DNA of 64,000 nt from Roseisalinus antarcticus (GTDB lineage Bacteria > Pseudomonadota > Alphaproteobacteria > Rhodobacterales > Rhodobacteraceae), in contig NZ_FWFZ01000010.1 of NCBI RefSeq assembly GCF_900172355.1, forward strand, positions 62,001-126,000, given 5' to 3'. Below are positions 17,175 to 25,275 of this stretch, piece by piece (position 1 is the first letter of the stretch; each line of letters begins with the position of its first letter). The translations under genes and the position numbers were made by a program. The notes below the pieces were generated by a model. It saw nothing but the letters and a program-made list of their open reading frames with translations, did no database searches and was not told the DNA's origin.

Positions 17175-17227
17175 CCGCCGCCTCCGTGCCCCGGGGCCGC
17201 GCCGCGCCGCGCCGCCGGGCTGCAAAA

Positions 17228-17259
17228 ATGTTGCACCCTCGCCGTGAGGGTGTCAACAT
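17228..17259. promoter_or_regulatory. 32-bp near-perfect palindrome between amine oxidase and rhodanese genes
   Basis: ATGTTGCACCCTC, a 5-base centre GCCGT, then GAGGGTGTCAACAT: the arms are complementary except for one extra base. It lies 53 bp upstream of the oxidase start and 40 bp upstream of the rhodanese start. It could be an operator for both directions or an RNA hairpin in the leader. Confidence 0.55.
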
Positions 17260-17270
17260 GCGACAAGATC

Positions 17271-17289
17271 GTTCCGAATAGCAGAACAT
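17271..17289. promoter_or_regulatory. candidate IclR-regulator operator, copy 1
   Basis: GTTCCGAATAGCAGAACAT. It is internally palindromic (GTTCYG...CRGAAC type) and 15 of 19 bases match a sequence just upstream of the IclR gene at 18507-18525. It sits 9 bp before the rhodanese ATG, so a bound protein would block that promoter or its leader, and it is 97 bp upstream of the oxidase operon. The assignment to this IclR protein is an inference from the shared sequence. Confidence 0.55.
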
Positions 17290-17298
17290 CGAGGCGCC

Positions 17299-17703
17299 AT
17301 GACCACGTTGAAGAAAACCGCATCCCAGATGGTGGCCGAGGCCCGCGCCCGCATTGAGGAGATCGAGACGAAGGACCTGATCGCGCGGCTGGACGACCCG
17401 GACCTGGTGATCGTCGACATCCGCGATATCCGAGAGCGCCAGCGCGGCGGATATATCCCCGGCAGCGTGCACGCCCCGCGCGGCATGATAGAGTTCTGGG
17501 TCGACCCCGACAGCCCCTATCACAAGGCGGTCTTTGCCCAGCCGGGCAAGAAATACGTCTTTCATTGCGCCTCGGGCTGGCGATCTGCGCTGACGGTGGC
17601 GACGCTGCAGGACATGGGGTTCGAGGCCGCGCATCTGAGAGAGGGCTTTTCCACATGGGCCGCACATGGCGGGCCTGTGGAGAGCCCTGTGAAAAAGGAC
17701 TGA
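17299..17703 (+). CDS. rhodanese-like domain protein
   Basis: 134 residues, a single rhodanese domain. VIVDIRDIRERQRGGYIPGS (residues 37-56) and the active-site loop CASGWRSA with nucleophile Cys90 are clear, and the C-terminus GGPVESPVKKD is typical of stand-alone rhodaneses. Such proteins carry a persulfide on the cysteine for sulfur transfer, or act as redox or regulatory modules. No signal peptide is seen. It is divergent from the amine oxidase operon and convergent with the IclR gene 14 bp downstream; both flanking promoters share the IclR-like operator. Its role in amine or hydantoin use is not obvious. Confidence 0.85.
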   Translation: MTTLKKTASQMVAEARARIEEIETKDLIARLDDPDLVIVDIRDIRERQRGGYIPGSVHAPRGMIEFWVDPDSPYHKAVFAQPGKKYVFHCASGWRSALTVATLQDMGFEAAHLREGFSTWAAHGGPVESPVKKD

Positions 17704-17717
17704 CCGCGGCGCCCCCG

Positions 17718-18494
17718 CTACCCCCGGAGGAGCTTTTCCGACACGCGGGCCGCGGCCTCGCGCACCAGGGCGCCGATCCGGCCGGCATCGCCCTCGGCGA
17801 GGTTGATCTCGGGCAGAGAGATGCCCAGCGCCGCCACCGCCACCCCGTCGGGGAGGGTGACGGCGGCCCCGAAACTCAGGATATGTTCCCGATACTCGCC
17901 GCGGTCGAGCGCATACCCACGGGATTGCGTGGCCGCGATGTCGGCGTCCAGCGCCTCGATATTCGTCAGCGTCCTATCGGTGTGGCGGGTCAGGTTGCCC
18001 ACCAGCTTGTCGCGCATCCGGCTGTAATTCGCGGCCAGGATCGCCTTTCCCGTCCCGACGCAATGGATTGGGGCCGACCCGCCCACGGTGTTCCAGGACC
18101 GGATCGGTTTTCGACTGTCGATCTTGTCGATGTAGACGATGGCCAGGTCCTCGGGCACGGCGAGATAGATCGCCTCTCCGGTCTGTTTGCTCAGGTAGGT
18201 CAGCTCCGGCCCCGCCATCTCGCGCAGGTCGAGGTGTTCGACCAGGTTGCGGCCGATCTGCCAGGTCTTGAGGGTGGCCGCGTAGGAGCGGTTGTCGAGG
18301 CGGCGCACGTATCCCAGGGTCGTCAGCGTCTGCAGAAGGCGGAAGGTGTTCGACTTCGTCAGGTCCAGCTCGCGGGAGAGCTCGGTCACGCCCTTGCCGC
18401 TCCGGGAGGCGGCGAGGCGCTCCAAGATGGCCAGCCCCTTCGACAGGGTGGAATCCACTTTCGGTGACTTCGACTGGTCTGCCATCTGGTCCAT
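17718..18494 (-). CDS. IclR-family transcriptional regulator
   Basis: 258 residues. The N-terminal winged helix-turn-helix (TLSKGLAILERLAASRSGKG, then ELSRELDLTKSNTFRLLQTL) is followed by the IclR effector domain (GEAIYLAVPEDLAIVYIDKI, VGTGKAILA, SRGYALDRGEYREHILSFGA and VAVAALGISLP). An alternative start three codons in (18485) is also possible and has a better-spaced GGGGGAG. Its own promoter region holds a 19-bp sequence shared with the oxidase/rhodanese intergenic region, which suggests autoregulation plus control of those genes. The physical setting points to a ligand from the cyclic amide or amine pathway (inference). Confidence 0.85.
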   Translation of the reverse strand: MDQMADQSKSPKVDSTLSKGLAILERLAASRSGKGVTELSRELDLTKSNTFRLLQTLTTLGYVRRLDNRSYAATLKTWQIGRNLVEHLDLREMAGPELTYLSKQTGEAIYLAVPEDLAIVYIDKIDSRKPIRSWNTVGGSAPIHCVGTGKAILAANYSRMRDKLVGNLTRHTDRTLTNIEALDADIAATQSRGYALDRGEYREHILSFGAAVTLPDGVAVAALGISLPEINLAEGDAGRIGALVREAAARVSEKLLRG

Positions 18495-18506
18495 GCTCCC
18501 CCATCC

Positions 18507-18525
18507 GTTTCATATATCAGAACAT
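18507..18525. promoter_or_regulatory. candidate IclR-regulator operator, copy 2
   Basis: GTTTCATATATCAGAACAT, 12 bp upstream of the IclR ATG. It matches copy 1 (17271-17289) in 15 of 19 positions, with conserved GTT and CAGAACAT ends, as expected for an autoregulatory site. The rest of the 308-bp gap up to 18802 holds no gene I can support; it must carry the promoter of the TRAP operon. Confidence 0.55.
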
Positions 18526-18802
18526 TTGTGGCTGTTGAAGCGTGCCTGATTTCGCGGCATTCCCGCCCGGAAATGGCTGCCGGGCACCGCAGCCCGGCCC
18601 AGCCCGATTTCCCCGGTGCGCATGCTTTGTTGCCTGATGGCGTGGCGCCACGGTCAAGAAGGCTTGCTTTGCTCAACCTTTGGGTGACTATAGACCCCGC
18701 TGTGCGTTTTCGCGCATTGGCGGCACCTGAAGGCCGGAGGAGTGTCGGAGGTGTGGCGTGGCCAGGAGAGGGCCGTGCAAGTCAAAAAAAACGGGAGAAG
18801 AC

Positions 18803-19801
18803 ATGACAACATGTAAGATGGTTCACGCGTTGGCGGTTTCCGCGACGCTTATTGGAACGGGCGCATTCGCGGCAGGGCATGAGGACCGCGAGGGCTGGCC
18901 CGAGAGCTTTACCGTCGGCACCGCGTCCCAGGGCGGCACGTATTTCGCCTACGGCGCCGGCTGGGCGAACCTCGTGTCCGAAGAGCTTGGCATCACCGGC
19001 GGCGGCGAAGTGACCGGCGGCCCGATGCAGAACATGGCGCTCGTCCACACCGGCGAGGCGCAGTTCGGCATGACCACCATGGGCCCCGCAGCGGAATCCC
19101 TGGGCGGCACCAACCCCATCGCCCCCGGCCTGCAGATGACCAATGCCTGCGCGATGTTCCCGATGTACCAGACCCCGTTCAGCGTCACCGCGCTGGCCTC
19201 GTCCGGCATCACCACCATCGCCGACATTCCGGACGGGGCGCGCATCGGCTTCGGCCCGGCGGGCTCGACCTCCGACACCTACTTCCCGCGCATGATGGAG
19301 ACGCTTGGCGTCGACTTCGAGCGTCGCAACGGCGGCTGGGGCGACCTGGGTGGCCAGCTTCAGGACGGCCTGCTGGACGTGATCGCCTTCGCGGCCGGTG
19401 TCCCGGTGCCGGCGGTGTCGCAGCTTGAGGTCCAGACGGACGTCAACATCATCGAGTTCACCGAGGAAGAGCAGGCAGCGATCCTCGAGGCCTTCCCGGT
19501 CGCCCAATTCGAGATCGCGGCCGACACCTACAGCACGCTCGAGTCCCCTGCCCGGTCCGTCTCGATGTGGAACTTCGCCATCGCCAACTGCGACCTGCCG
19601 ACCAGCTTCGTCAAGGCCGTGGTCGACGTGGTGATGTCGGACAACGAGCGGATGGTGAACATCCACCGTGCGGCCGGCTCCACCCTGCCCGAGAACTGGG
19701 ACAAGAACGGCGTCCTGATGTGGCACCCCGGAGCGGCGGAATGGTTCATCGAGAACGCCGGCGCGGACATTCCCGAGGACATGATCCACTCGTCGATGTA
19801 A
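18803..19801 (+). CDS. TAXI-family TRAP transporter solute-binding protein
   Basis: 332 residues, start preceded by GGGAGAAG. An N-terminal signal peptide (MVHALAVSATLIGTGAFAAG) directs it to the periplasm. The TAXI fold is shown by FTVGTASQGGTYFAYGAGWA, where family members have a GG-Y substrate motif, by ALVHTGEAQFGMTT, by IGFGPAGSTSDTYF and by DVIAFAAGVPVPA. TAXI proteins deliver small acids, often glutamate/2-oxoglutarate or related compounds, to a fused membrane subunit. The permease is encoded 133 bp downstream, after a hairpin. The neighbouring hyuAB and amine oxidase genes suggest a nitrogenous or cyclic amide substrate (inference). Confidence 0.9.
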   Translation: MTTCKMVHALAVSATLIGTGAFAAGHEDREGWPESFTVGTASQGGTYFAYGAGWANLVSEELGITGGGEVTGGPMQNMALVHTGEAQFGMTTMGPAAESLGGTNPIAPGLQMTNACAMFPMYQTPFSVTALASSGITTIADIPDGARIGFGPAGSTSDTYFPRMMETLGVDFERRNGGWGDLGGQLQDGLLDVIAFAAGVPVPAVSQLEVQTDVNIIEFTEEEQAAILEAFPVAQFEIAADTYSTLESPARSVSMWNFAIANCDLPTSFVKAVVDVVMSDNERMVNIHRAAGSTLPENWDKNGVLMWHPGAAEWFIENAGADIPEDMIHSSM

Positions 19802-19833
19802 CCCGGCCCCCCCGAGGGCGAGACCGGAAAAGT

Positions 19834-19857
19834 GCCGCACCCTTCGCGGGGTGCGGC
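19834..19857 (+). terminator. intercistronic hairpin after the TRAP binding-protein gene
   Basis: A perfect 9-bp stem, GCCGCACCC with GGGTGCGGC, closes a 6-base loop (TTCGCG). There is no T-run, so it is more likely a stabiliser or partial attenuator that raises binding-protein over permease expression than a full terminator. Confidence 0.6.
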
Positions 19858-19934
19858 GCGTCCAACAAGAGACCCGGGCCGGCGCATCCGTTCGGTGACA
19901 AGTGTGTACGACATGACTTCAAGGGGATGGGACA

Positions 19935-22199
19935 ATGTCAGATCAGCAAGCGGAGCAATTCGAGCCCGTGATCGCCGAAGGCGTCGATGAAGAGCCAGTA
20001 GAGCCGAATCGCCGCCAGTTCACGGGGCGCCTCGCGCCCTTCGCGGCCACGCTGGCCATCCTCTACGCCGCGTTTCACATGGCGGCGCTGAACGGGGTCT
20101 CGATCTCGAACTACACGGGGATCGAGATCCCCTTCCTGCCGCAATTCCCGCTGGAAACCTGGAATTTCCGGATCGTGCACATCGCCGGTGCGCTGGTTCT
20201 GGGTTTTCTGATCTTCGCCGCCCACGGCTTCGACCACGAGGGCGAACGCGACACCCCACTCCTGAGCCGCGCGGGCCTGGTGCTGTTCCTGCCGGTTGCC
20301 GCCGTCTACTGGACGGCGCTTCAGTTCATCCTTTCGGTCCAGAGCGGGGACCTGCCCGAAATGGGCGGGCTGGTGACCTGGGCCGCCTTTCCCGGCACGC
20401 CGCTTTACGCGCAAGAGCTGTGGTGGTTCGGCCTGCCCCTGCTGGTCGCGACCTTCGGCGGCATCGTCCTGAGCTGGTTCGAGCGGCGCCCCCGGGGCGC
20501 GGTTGCCACCTCCGACGTGGTCATGGCGCTTTGCGGGATCGCCATCGCGCTCTACCTGATCCCGATCTATTCCACCGCGGCGCGGAATTCCGTCGGCACG
20601 TCCTTTGTGCCCATCGGCGTGGCCTTCGCCGCCACCGCCGGCTCCGCCCTGATCCTGGAGCTGACGCGCCGTGTGGCGGGGCTCGCCCTGGTCGCCATCG
20701 CCGGCATCTTCCTCATCTACACCTTCACCGCGCATCTTCTGCCCGGCATCCTGGCGGTGCAAAGCGCCTACACCTGGCAGCGCTTCTTCGGCCACGTCTA
20801 TTCCGACGCCGGGATCCTGGGGCCGACAACGGCGGTCAGCTCGACCTACATCATCCTCTTCATCATCTTCGCGGCGTTCCTCCAGGCCTCGAAGGTCGGG
20901 GATTACTTCATCAACTTCGCCTTCGCCGCCGCCGGCCGCGCCCGGGGCGGGCCGGCCAAGGTCGCGATCTTCGCCAGCGGCCTGATGGGCATGATCAACG
21001 GCACCTCGGCAGGCAACGTCGTCGCCACCGGCTCGCTCACCATCCCGCTGATGAAGAAGGTCGGCTACGAGAAGAAGACCGCCGGCGCGATCGAGGCCGC
21101 GGCCTCCACCGGCGGGCAGATCATGCCGCCGATCATGGGCGCCGGCGCCTTCATCATGGCAGAAATCACCGGCATCCCCTACACCGACATCGCCTTCGCG
21201 GCGATCATTCCGGCGGTGCTCTACTTCGTGTCGATCTACTTCATGGTCGATTTCGAGGCCGCCAAGCTGGGCATGCGCGGCATGCGCGAGGACGAACTTC
21301 CGAAATTCGCCAAGCTGGTGCGTCAGGTCTATCTCTTCCTGCCCATCATCATCCTGATCGTGGCCCTGTTCATGGGCTACTCGGTCATTCGCGCGGGCAC
21401 GCTTGCCACGGTCTCGGCCGCCGTCGTCAGTTGGCTCACGCCCAACAGGATGGGGCCGCGCTCGATCCTGAAGGCGCTGGAGCTTGCGGGACTGATGTCG
21501 ATCCAGATCATCGCGGTCTGTGCGGCGGCGGGCATCATCGTCGGTGTCATCAGCCTGACCGGCGTCGGGGCGCGGTTCTCGTCGCTCCTGCTCAACCTGG
21601 CGGGGGTCAGCCAGCTTCTGGCGCTGGTCTTCGCGATGTGCATCGCGATCCTGCTGGGGATGGGGATGCCGACCACCGCCGCCTACGCCGTCGCGGCCTC
21701 GGTCGTGGCGCCGGGCCTGATCGAGATCGGGATTCCGCAGCTCACGGCCCATTTCTTCGTGTTCTACTTCGCCGTGGTCTCGGCCATCACACCACCCGTG
21801 GCGCTGGCCTCCTATGCGGCGGCGGGGATCTCGGGGGCGAATCCGATGGCCACCTCGGTCGCGTCGTTCAAGATCGGGATCGCGGCCTTCATCGTGCCCT
21901 TCATGTTCTTCTACAATAGCGCGTTGTTGATGGACGGCAGCACGATCGAGGTCCTGCGGGCGGGTGCCACGGCCGTGTTCGGCGTATTCCTGCTCAGCTC
22001 CGGCGTGCAGGGCTGGTTCATGGGGTCGCGGACCGCGTGGTTCATGTGCGCGGCCCTGATGCTGGCCGCGCTGTTCATGATCGAGGGCGGGATCTTTACC
22101 GACCTGATCGGGATTGGCGCAGCGGTGGCGGTGTTCTTCGTCCAGAAACTGCTGCACCCCGCACCGGACGCGCAGATCTCGGTGCGCGGGGCCGACTGA
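19935..22199 (+). CDS. TRAP transporter fused DctQM-type permease
   Basis: 754 residues. The N-terminal part (to about residue 220) carries the small 4-TM-type helices (ATLAILYAAFHMAALNG, IVHIAGALVLGFLIFAAHGF). The rest is the large subunit, with the TRAP signature LMGMINGTSAGNVVATGSLT, IEAAASTGGQIMPPIMGAGA, MCIAILLGMGMPTTAAYAVA and VVSAITPPVALASYAAAGIS. It is a sodium-coupled symporter in the inner membrane working with the TAXI binding protein upstream. The C-terminal tail adds two or three further hydrophobic segments (about residues 660-740), common in the TAXI-associated 4TM/12TM class. The substrate is unknown. Confidence 0.92.
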   Translation: MSDQQAEQFEPVIAEGVDEEPVEPNRRQFTGRLAPFAATLAILYAAFHMAALNGVSISNYTGIEIPFLPQFPLETWNFRIVHIAGALVLGFLIFAAHGFDHEGERDTPLLSRAGLVLFLPVAAVYWTALQFILSVQSGDLPEMGGLVTWAAFPGTPLYAQELWWFGLPLLVATFGGIVLSWFERRPRGAVATSDVVMALCGIAIALYLIPIYSTAARNSVGTSFVPIGVAFAATAGSALILELTRRVAGLALVAIAGIFLIYTFTAHLLPGILAVQSAYTWQRFFGHVYSDAGILGPTTAVSSTYIILFIIFAAFLQASKVGDYFINFAFAAAGRARGGPAKVAIFASGLMGMINGTSAGNVVATGSLTIPLMKKVGYEKKTAGAIEAAASTGGQIMPPIMGAGAFIMAEITGIPYTDIAFAAIIPAVLYFVSIYFMVDFEAAKLGMRGMREDELPKFAKLVRQVYLFLPIIILIVALFMGYSVIRAGTLATVSAAVVSWLTPNRMGPRSILKALELAGLMSIQIIAVCAAAGIIVGVISLTGVGARFSSLLLNLAGVSQLLALVFAMCIAILLGMGMPTTAAYAVAASVVAPGLIEIGIPQLTAHFFVFYFAVVSAITPPVALASYAAAGISGANPMATSVASFKIGIAAFIVPFMFFYNSALLMDGSTIEVLRAGATAVFGVFLLSSGVQGWFMGSRTAWFMCAALMLAALFMIEGGIFTDLIGIGAAVAVFFVQKLLHPAPDAQISVRGAD

Positions 22200-22206
22200 G
22201 CCCGGT

Positions 22207-22241
22207 CCGGGGCAGGCAGGCGATCCGCCCGTCTGCCCCGG
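22207..22241 (+). terminator. GC-rich hairpin between TRAP permease and ridA
   Basis: CCGGGGCAG at 22207-22215 pairs with CTGCCCCGG at 22233-22241. An inner GGCG-ATC(C)-CGCC stem adds to it. No T-run follows. It probably ends or attenuates the TRAP transcript before ridA. Confidence 0.5.
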
Positions 22242-22336
22242 CCGCCGTCCCGTTCGGGTCGGCAATCGCCCGCTTCGCGGTTGTATTTCCCGCGTGATTG
22301 GGGAACGTGCCCACATCACAGGAAAGGAAAGATCCC

Positions 22337-22702
22337 ATGACCAAGGAATACTACGGCAGCGCCAAGGTCCCCCTCACCCCTGTCGTCCGCGCGGGCGATT
22401 ACGTCTTCATCTCCGGCCAGGTGCCGTTCGACGCGGACGGCAACATCGTTCCGGGCGGCATCCAGGCAGAGACCCGGGCCGTCCTCGACAACCTGCGGGC
22501 CTGCCTCGACATGGCGGGGTGCGGCTTGGAAGACGTGATCAAGACCACCGTCTGGCTGCGCGACCGCGACGACTTCGCCGCCTTCAACGAGGTCTACGGC
22601 GCGGCCTTTTCGCACAATCCCCCGGCGCGTTCGGCGACGGAAAGCCGTCTCATGATCGACATCGCGGTAGAGATCGAGGCCATCGCCTACAAGCCGCTCT
22701 GA
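22337..22702 (+). CDS. RidA-family imine/enamine deaminase
   Basis: 121 residues from the ATG at 22337, chosen because AGGAAAGGAAAG stands in front of it and the family begins here. The YjgF/YER057c fold is evident: VRAGDYVFISGQVPFDADGN, GIQAETRAVLDNLRACLDMAG, DVIKTTVWLRDRDDFAAFNE and the C-terminal PPARSATESRLMIDIAVEIE, with the Arg that holds the carboxylate of the imine. RidA proteins hydrolyse reactive 2-aminoacrylate-type imines. Here it could serve the FAD amine oxidase of the same region (inference). A short gap of 200 bp separates it from the following dehydrogenase. Confidence 0.9.
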   Translation: MTKEYYGSAKVPLTPVVRAGDYVFISGQVPFDADGNIVPGGIQAETRAVLDNLRACLDMAGCGLEDVIKTTVWLRDRDDFAAFNEVYGAAFSHNPPARSATESRLMIDIAVEIEAIAYKPL

Positions 22703-22902
22703 CCGGCCAGCCCGCACCAGAGAGGCCATGCCGCAGGTTGGAAACGGACAAGTTTGCCGTCCTGAAAGAGCCTTCTGGCGCCGTCTGAGGTCGAAATCAT
22801 GACAGGCGACGGAACGGCCCCCGGGGCATGGCGCCCCCGGGTGCGGCTTGCACCGGCACCCGCCCGGTGCGACCGCGCCACCCGACAAAGGAGGAGAACA
22901 AG

Positions 22903-23982
22903 ATGACCGATCCAGTGCGCGTCCTGGTCGTGGGCCTCGGCAACATGGGGGCCTCCCACGCCTCGGCCTATCACCGCAATCCCGGCTTCGAGATCGTCGG
23001 ACTCTGCACCCGAACGATCAGGTCCAAGGCGCTTCCGGACACGCTCTCCGACTATCCGCTCTTCGAGGACTACGAAGCCGCACTTGCCGAACTGAAACCC
23101 GACGCCGTGTCGATCAACACCTGGCCCAACACCCACGCCGACTACGCGCTCAAGGCGATGGATGCAGGCGCCCATGTCTTCATGGAAAAGCCGATCGGCA
23201 CCACCAACGCAGAGGCCGAGGCCGTCGTCGCCAAGGCCCGAGAGACGAACCGCAAGCTGGTGCTGGGCTATATCCTGCGGGTCCATCCGTCCTGGATCAG
23301 GTTTATCGAGCTGGGCCGGACCATGGGCAAGCCCTTGGTCATGCGGCTGAACCTGAACCAGCAAAGCTCCGGCGATGCGTGGTTCTGGCACAAGGACCTG
23401 ATCGACAGCCTGACCCCGATCGTCGATTGCGGCGTCCACTACGTCGACGTGATGTGCCAGCTGACGGGCGCGAAGCCGCTGCGCGTCCACGGCATCGGTG
23501 CGCGGCTCTGGGACGCGGCGGACAAGCAGAACTACGGCCACCTGCACGTGACGTTCGACGACGGCTCCGTCGGCTGGTACGAGGCCGGCTGGGGCCCGAT
23601 GATGTCCGAGACCGCGTTCTTCGTGAAGGACATCGTGGGGCCCAAAGGCTCCGTCAGCCTGGTTCCCGACCCGACGGCGGCCACGGACAAGGACCTGTCG
23701 GACAGCGCCGACATCGACAAGCACACCAAGACAGATGCGATCCGGGTGCACCACGCGGATGTCGGCGCCGACAAGACGTTCACGCAGGCGGACGAGATCC
23801 TGTCGATGGAGGACGAGCCGGATCACCAGCAGCTCTGCGACCGCGAGCAGGACTTTTTCCTGAAGGCGATCCGCGAGGATCTCGACCTGGGCGAGTCCAT
23901 GGACGCCGCGGTCAATTCCCTGCGCATCGTGCTGGCCGCCGAAGAGAGCATCGCAAAAGAACAAGTCGTGCGGCTCGATTGA
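22903..23982 (+). CDS. Gfo/Idh/MocA-family NAD(P)-dependent oxidoreductase
   Basis: 359 residues from the ATG at 22903, preceded by AGGAGGAG. The Rossmann fold opens with RVLVVGLGNMGASHASAYHR, and the catalytic helix carries FMEKPIGTT (Glu-Lys-Pro motif, about residue 98). The C-terminal beta-sheet domain includes TPIVDCGVHYVDVMCQLTG, with the active-site Asp and His. Members oxidise or reduce a hydroxyl of a sugar or cyclitol using NAD(P). It is followed at 95 bp by an interrupted gene of unknown function on the same strand. The pairing suggests a sugar or cyclitol route distinct from the amide pathway upstream. Confidence 0.88.
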   Translation: MTDPVRVLVVGLGNMGASHASAYHRNPGFEIVGLCTRTIRSKALPDTLSDYPLFEDYEAALAELKPDAVSINTWPNTHADYALKAMDAGAHVFMEKPIGTTNAEAEAVVAKARETNRKLVLGYILRVHPSWIRFIELGRTMGKPLVMRLNLNQQSSGDAWFWHKDLIDSLTPIVDCGVHYVDVMCQLTGAKPLRVHGIGARLWDAADKQNYGHLHVTFDDGSVGWYEAGWGPMMSETAFFVKDIVGPKGSVSLVPDPTAATDKDLSDSADIDKHTKTDAIRVHHADVGADKTFTQADEILSMEDEPDHQQLCDREQDFFLKAIREDLDLGESMDAAVNSLRIVLAAEESIAKEQVVRLD

Positions 23983-24077
23983 GCAGGTCGGGAGGCATTC
24001 ATGCGAGAAATTGACAAGGCCCGCGATCCGGTGCCCGGCGGCGGGCCGACAAACATGGCCGGCACGAGCGGCGCAGG

Positions 24078-25259
24078 GTGAAGAACGTCTCGGTCTGGAC
24101 CTACCCCTGGGACCTGCACGACCTCGGCCCCGACGCGGCCATCGCCACCCTCGCCGCCGAAGGGGTCGATACGATCAGCCTCGCCACCTCTTATCACGCA
24201 GGGCGCTTCCTTCAGCCGGGCAACCCACGGCGTCGGGTCTGGTTTCCGCAGGACGGCACCGTGTACTACCGCGTCGACCCGGCCCGCTGGACAAGCCAGG
24301 AGATCATCCCACTGCAGGCCGATATCGTGGAGAGCGAGGGCGACATGCTCTCCCGCCTCTGTGCCCTGCGCGAGACCGGCGGGCCGCAGGTCTCTTGCTG
24401 GACGGTCTGCCTGCACAACACCCGGCTGGGCATGGCGCATCCCGACCATGTCATGCGCACGGCCCATGGGGATCCGCATTCCTATGCGCTTTGTCCCTCC
24501 AGCCCGGCCGCGCGGGCCTATGTCACGGGCGTGGTGGCGGAGATCGCAGAGCGCTATGCCCCGGACAGGATCGAGCTGGAAAGCCCGGATTTCATGGGCT
24601 TCGACCACGGGTTTCATCACGAGAAGGACGCGCTTGGCCTCCTGCCGGAGGATATGTTCCTGCTGGGGGTCTGCTTCTGCCGCCATTGCATGAATCGCGC
24701 CACGCATGCCGGCGTTCCGGCCGAGGCCGCGAGGGCGCGGGTCGCGGACCTGCTCGACGCGGCCTTCGCCCGCGAGCTGCCCCGAAGCCGATTCCCGGAT
24801 TTTCCGTAGGCGGGCATCGACGCTTTTGCCGGCGAGGCCGCCCTGCATGCCTTTCTGACATGGCGCAGCGCACCCGTCAGCTCTCTGTTGGAGGAGGTCG
24901 TCACCGCTGCCGGAGGGGCGTCGAAGGTGCTGCTGATCGACGCCGAGGGCTCCTGGACGGGCGGCGTGGACACGGCCGCGGCCGCGCGGATCTGCGACGG
25001 GATCCTGTCTTGCGCCTATGTCACCGCGCAAGACAGGATCGCGCCGCTGATGGCCGAGACCCGCGCCCTGCTGGGCCCCGACAAGACGCTGATCGCGGGC
25101 TTTCTGCTGTCACATCCGCAGGTCGCCGACGCGGCGGATCTGGCGGACCGTGTCGCCGCCGCGGCGCCCCATGTGGACGGGCTGAACTTCTACAACCTCG
25201 GGCTGGTGCCGCCGGCGCGGCTGCGGTGGATTTCAAAGGCGCTGCAAGGGCTTGCCTGA
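24078..25259 (+). pseudogene. uncharacterised TIM-barrel-like protein interrupted by an in-frame TAG
   Basis: A GTG start at 24078 gives MKNVSVWTYPWDLHDLGPDA and 243 residues before TAG at 24807-24809. Directly after the stop the same frame continues without further interruption (AGIDAFAGEAALHAF, VLLIDAEGSWTGGVD, KTLIAGFLLSHPQVADAADL) to TGA at 25257-25259. The original protein would have been about 393 residues. I do not recognise the family. The alternation of helices and strands with short acidic turns (LESPDFMGFDHGFHHEKD; LGVCFCRHC) suggests a TIM barrel, possibly hydrolase-like. A one-base change in GAG or CAG would explain the amber codon. It could be a genuine nonsense mutation or a base-call error. 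Confidence 0.65.
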
Positions 25260-25275
25260 CCGGCGCCCCGAAGGC

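Noticed and set aside
13809-17357. Very long plus-strand open frame opposite hyuA and the amine oxidase (1182 codons)
   Set aside because: The opposite strand encodes two clear enzymes. The plus frame reads as Arg/Gly/Asp-rich noise with no ribosome-binding site.
19938-22319. Long minus-strand open frame opposite the TRAP permease (793 codons)
   Set aside because: It is a GC-rich shadow: highly charged low-complexity translation, no family features, and fully overlapped by a well-conserved membrane protein.
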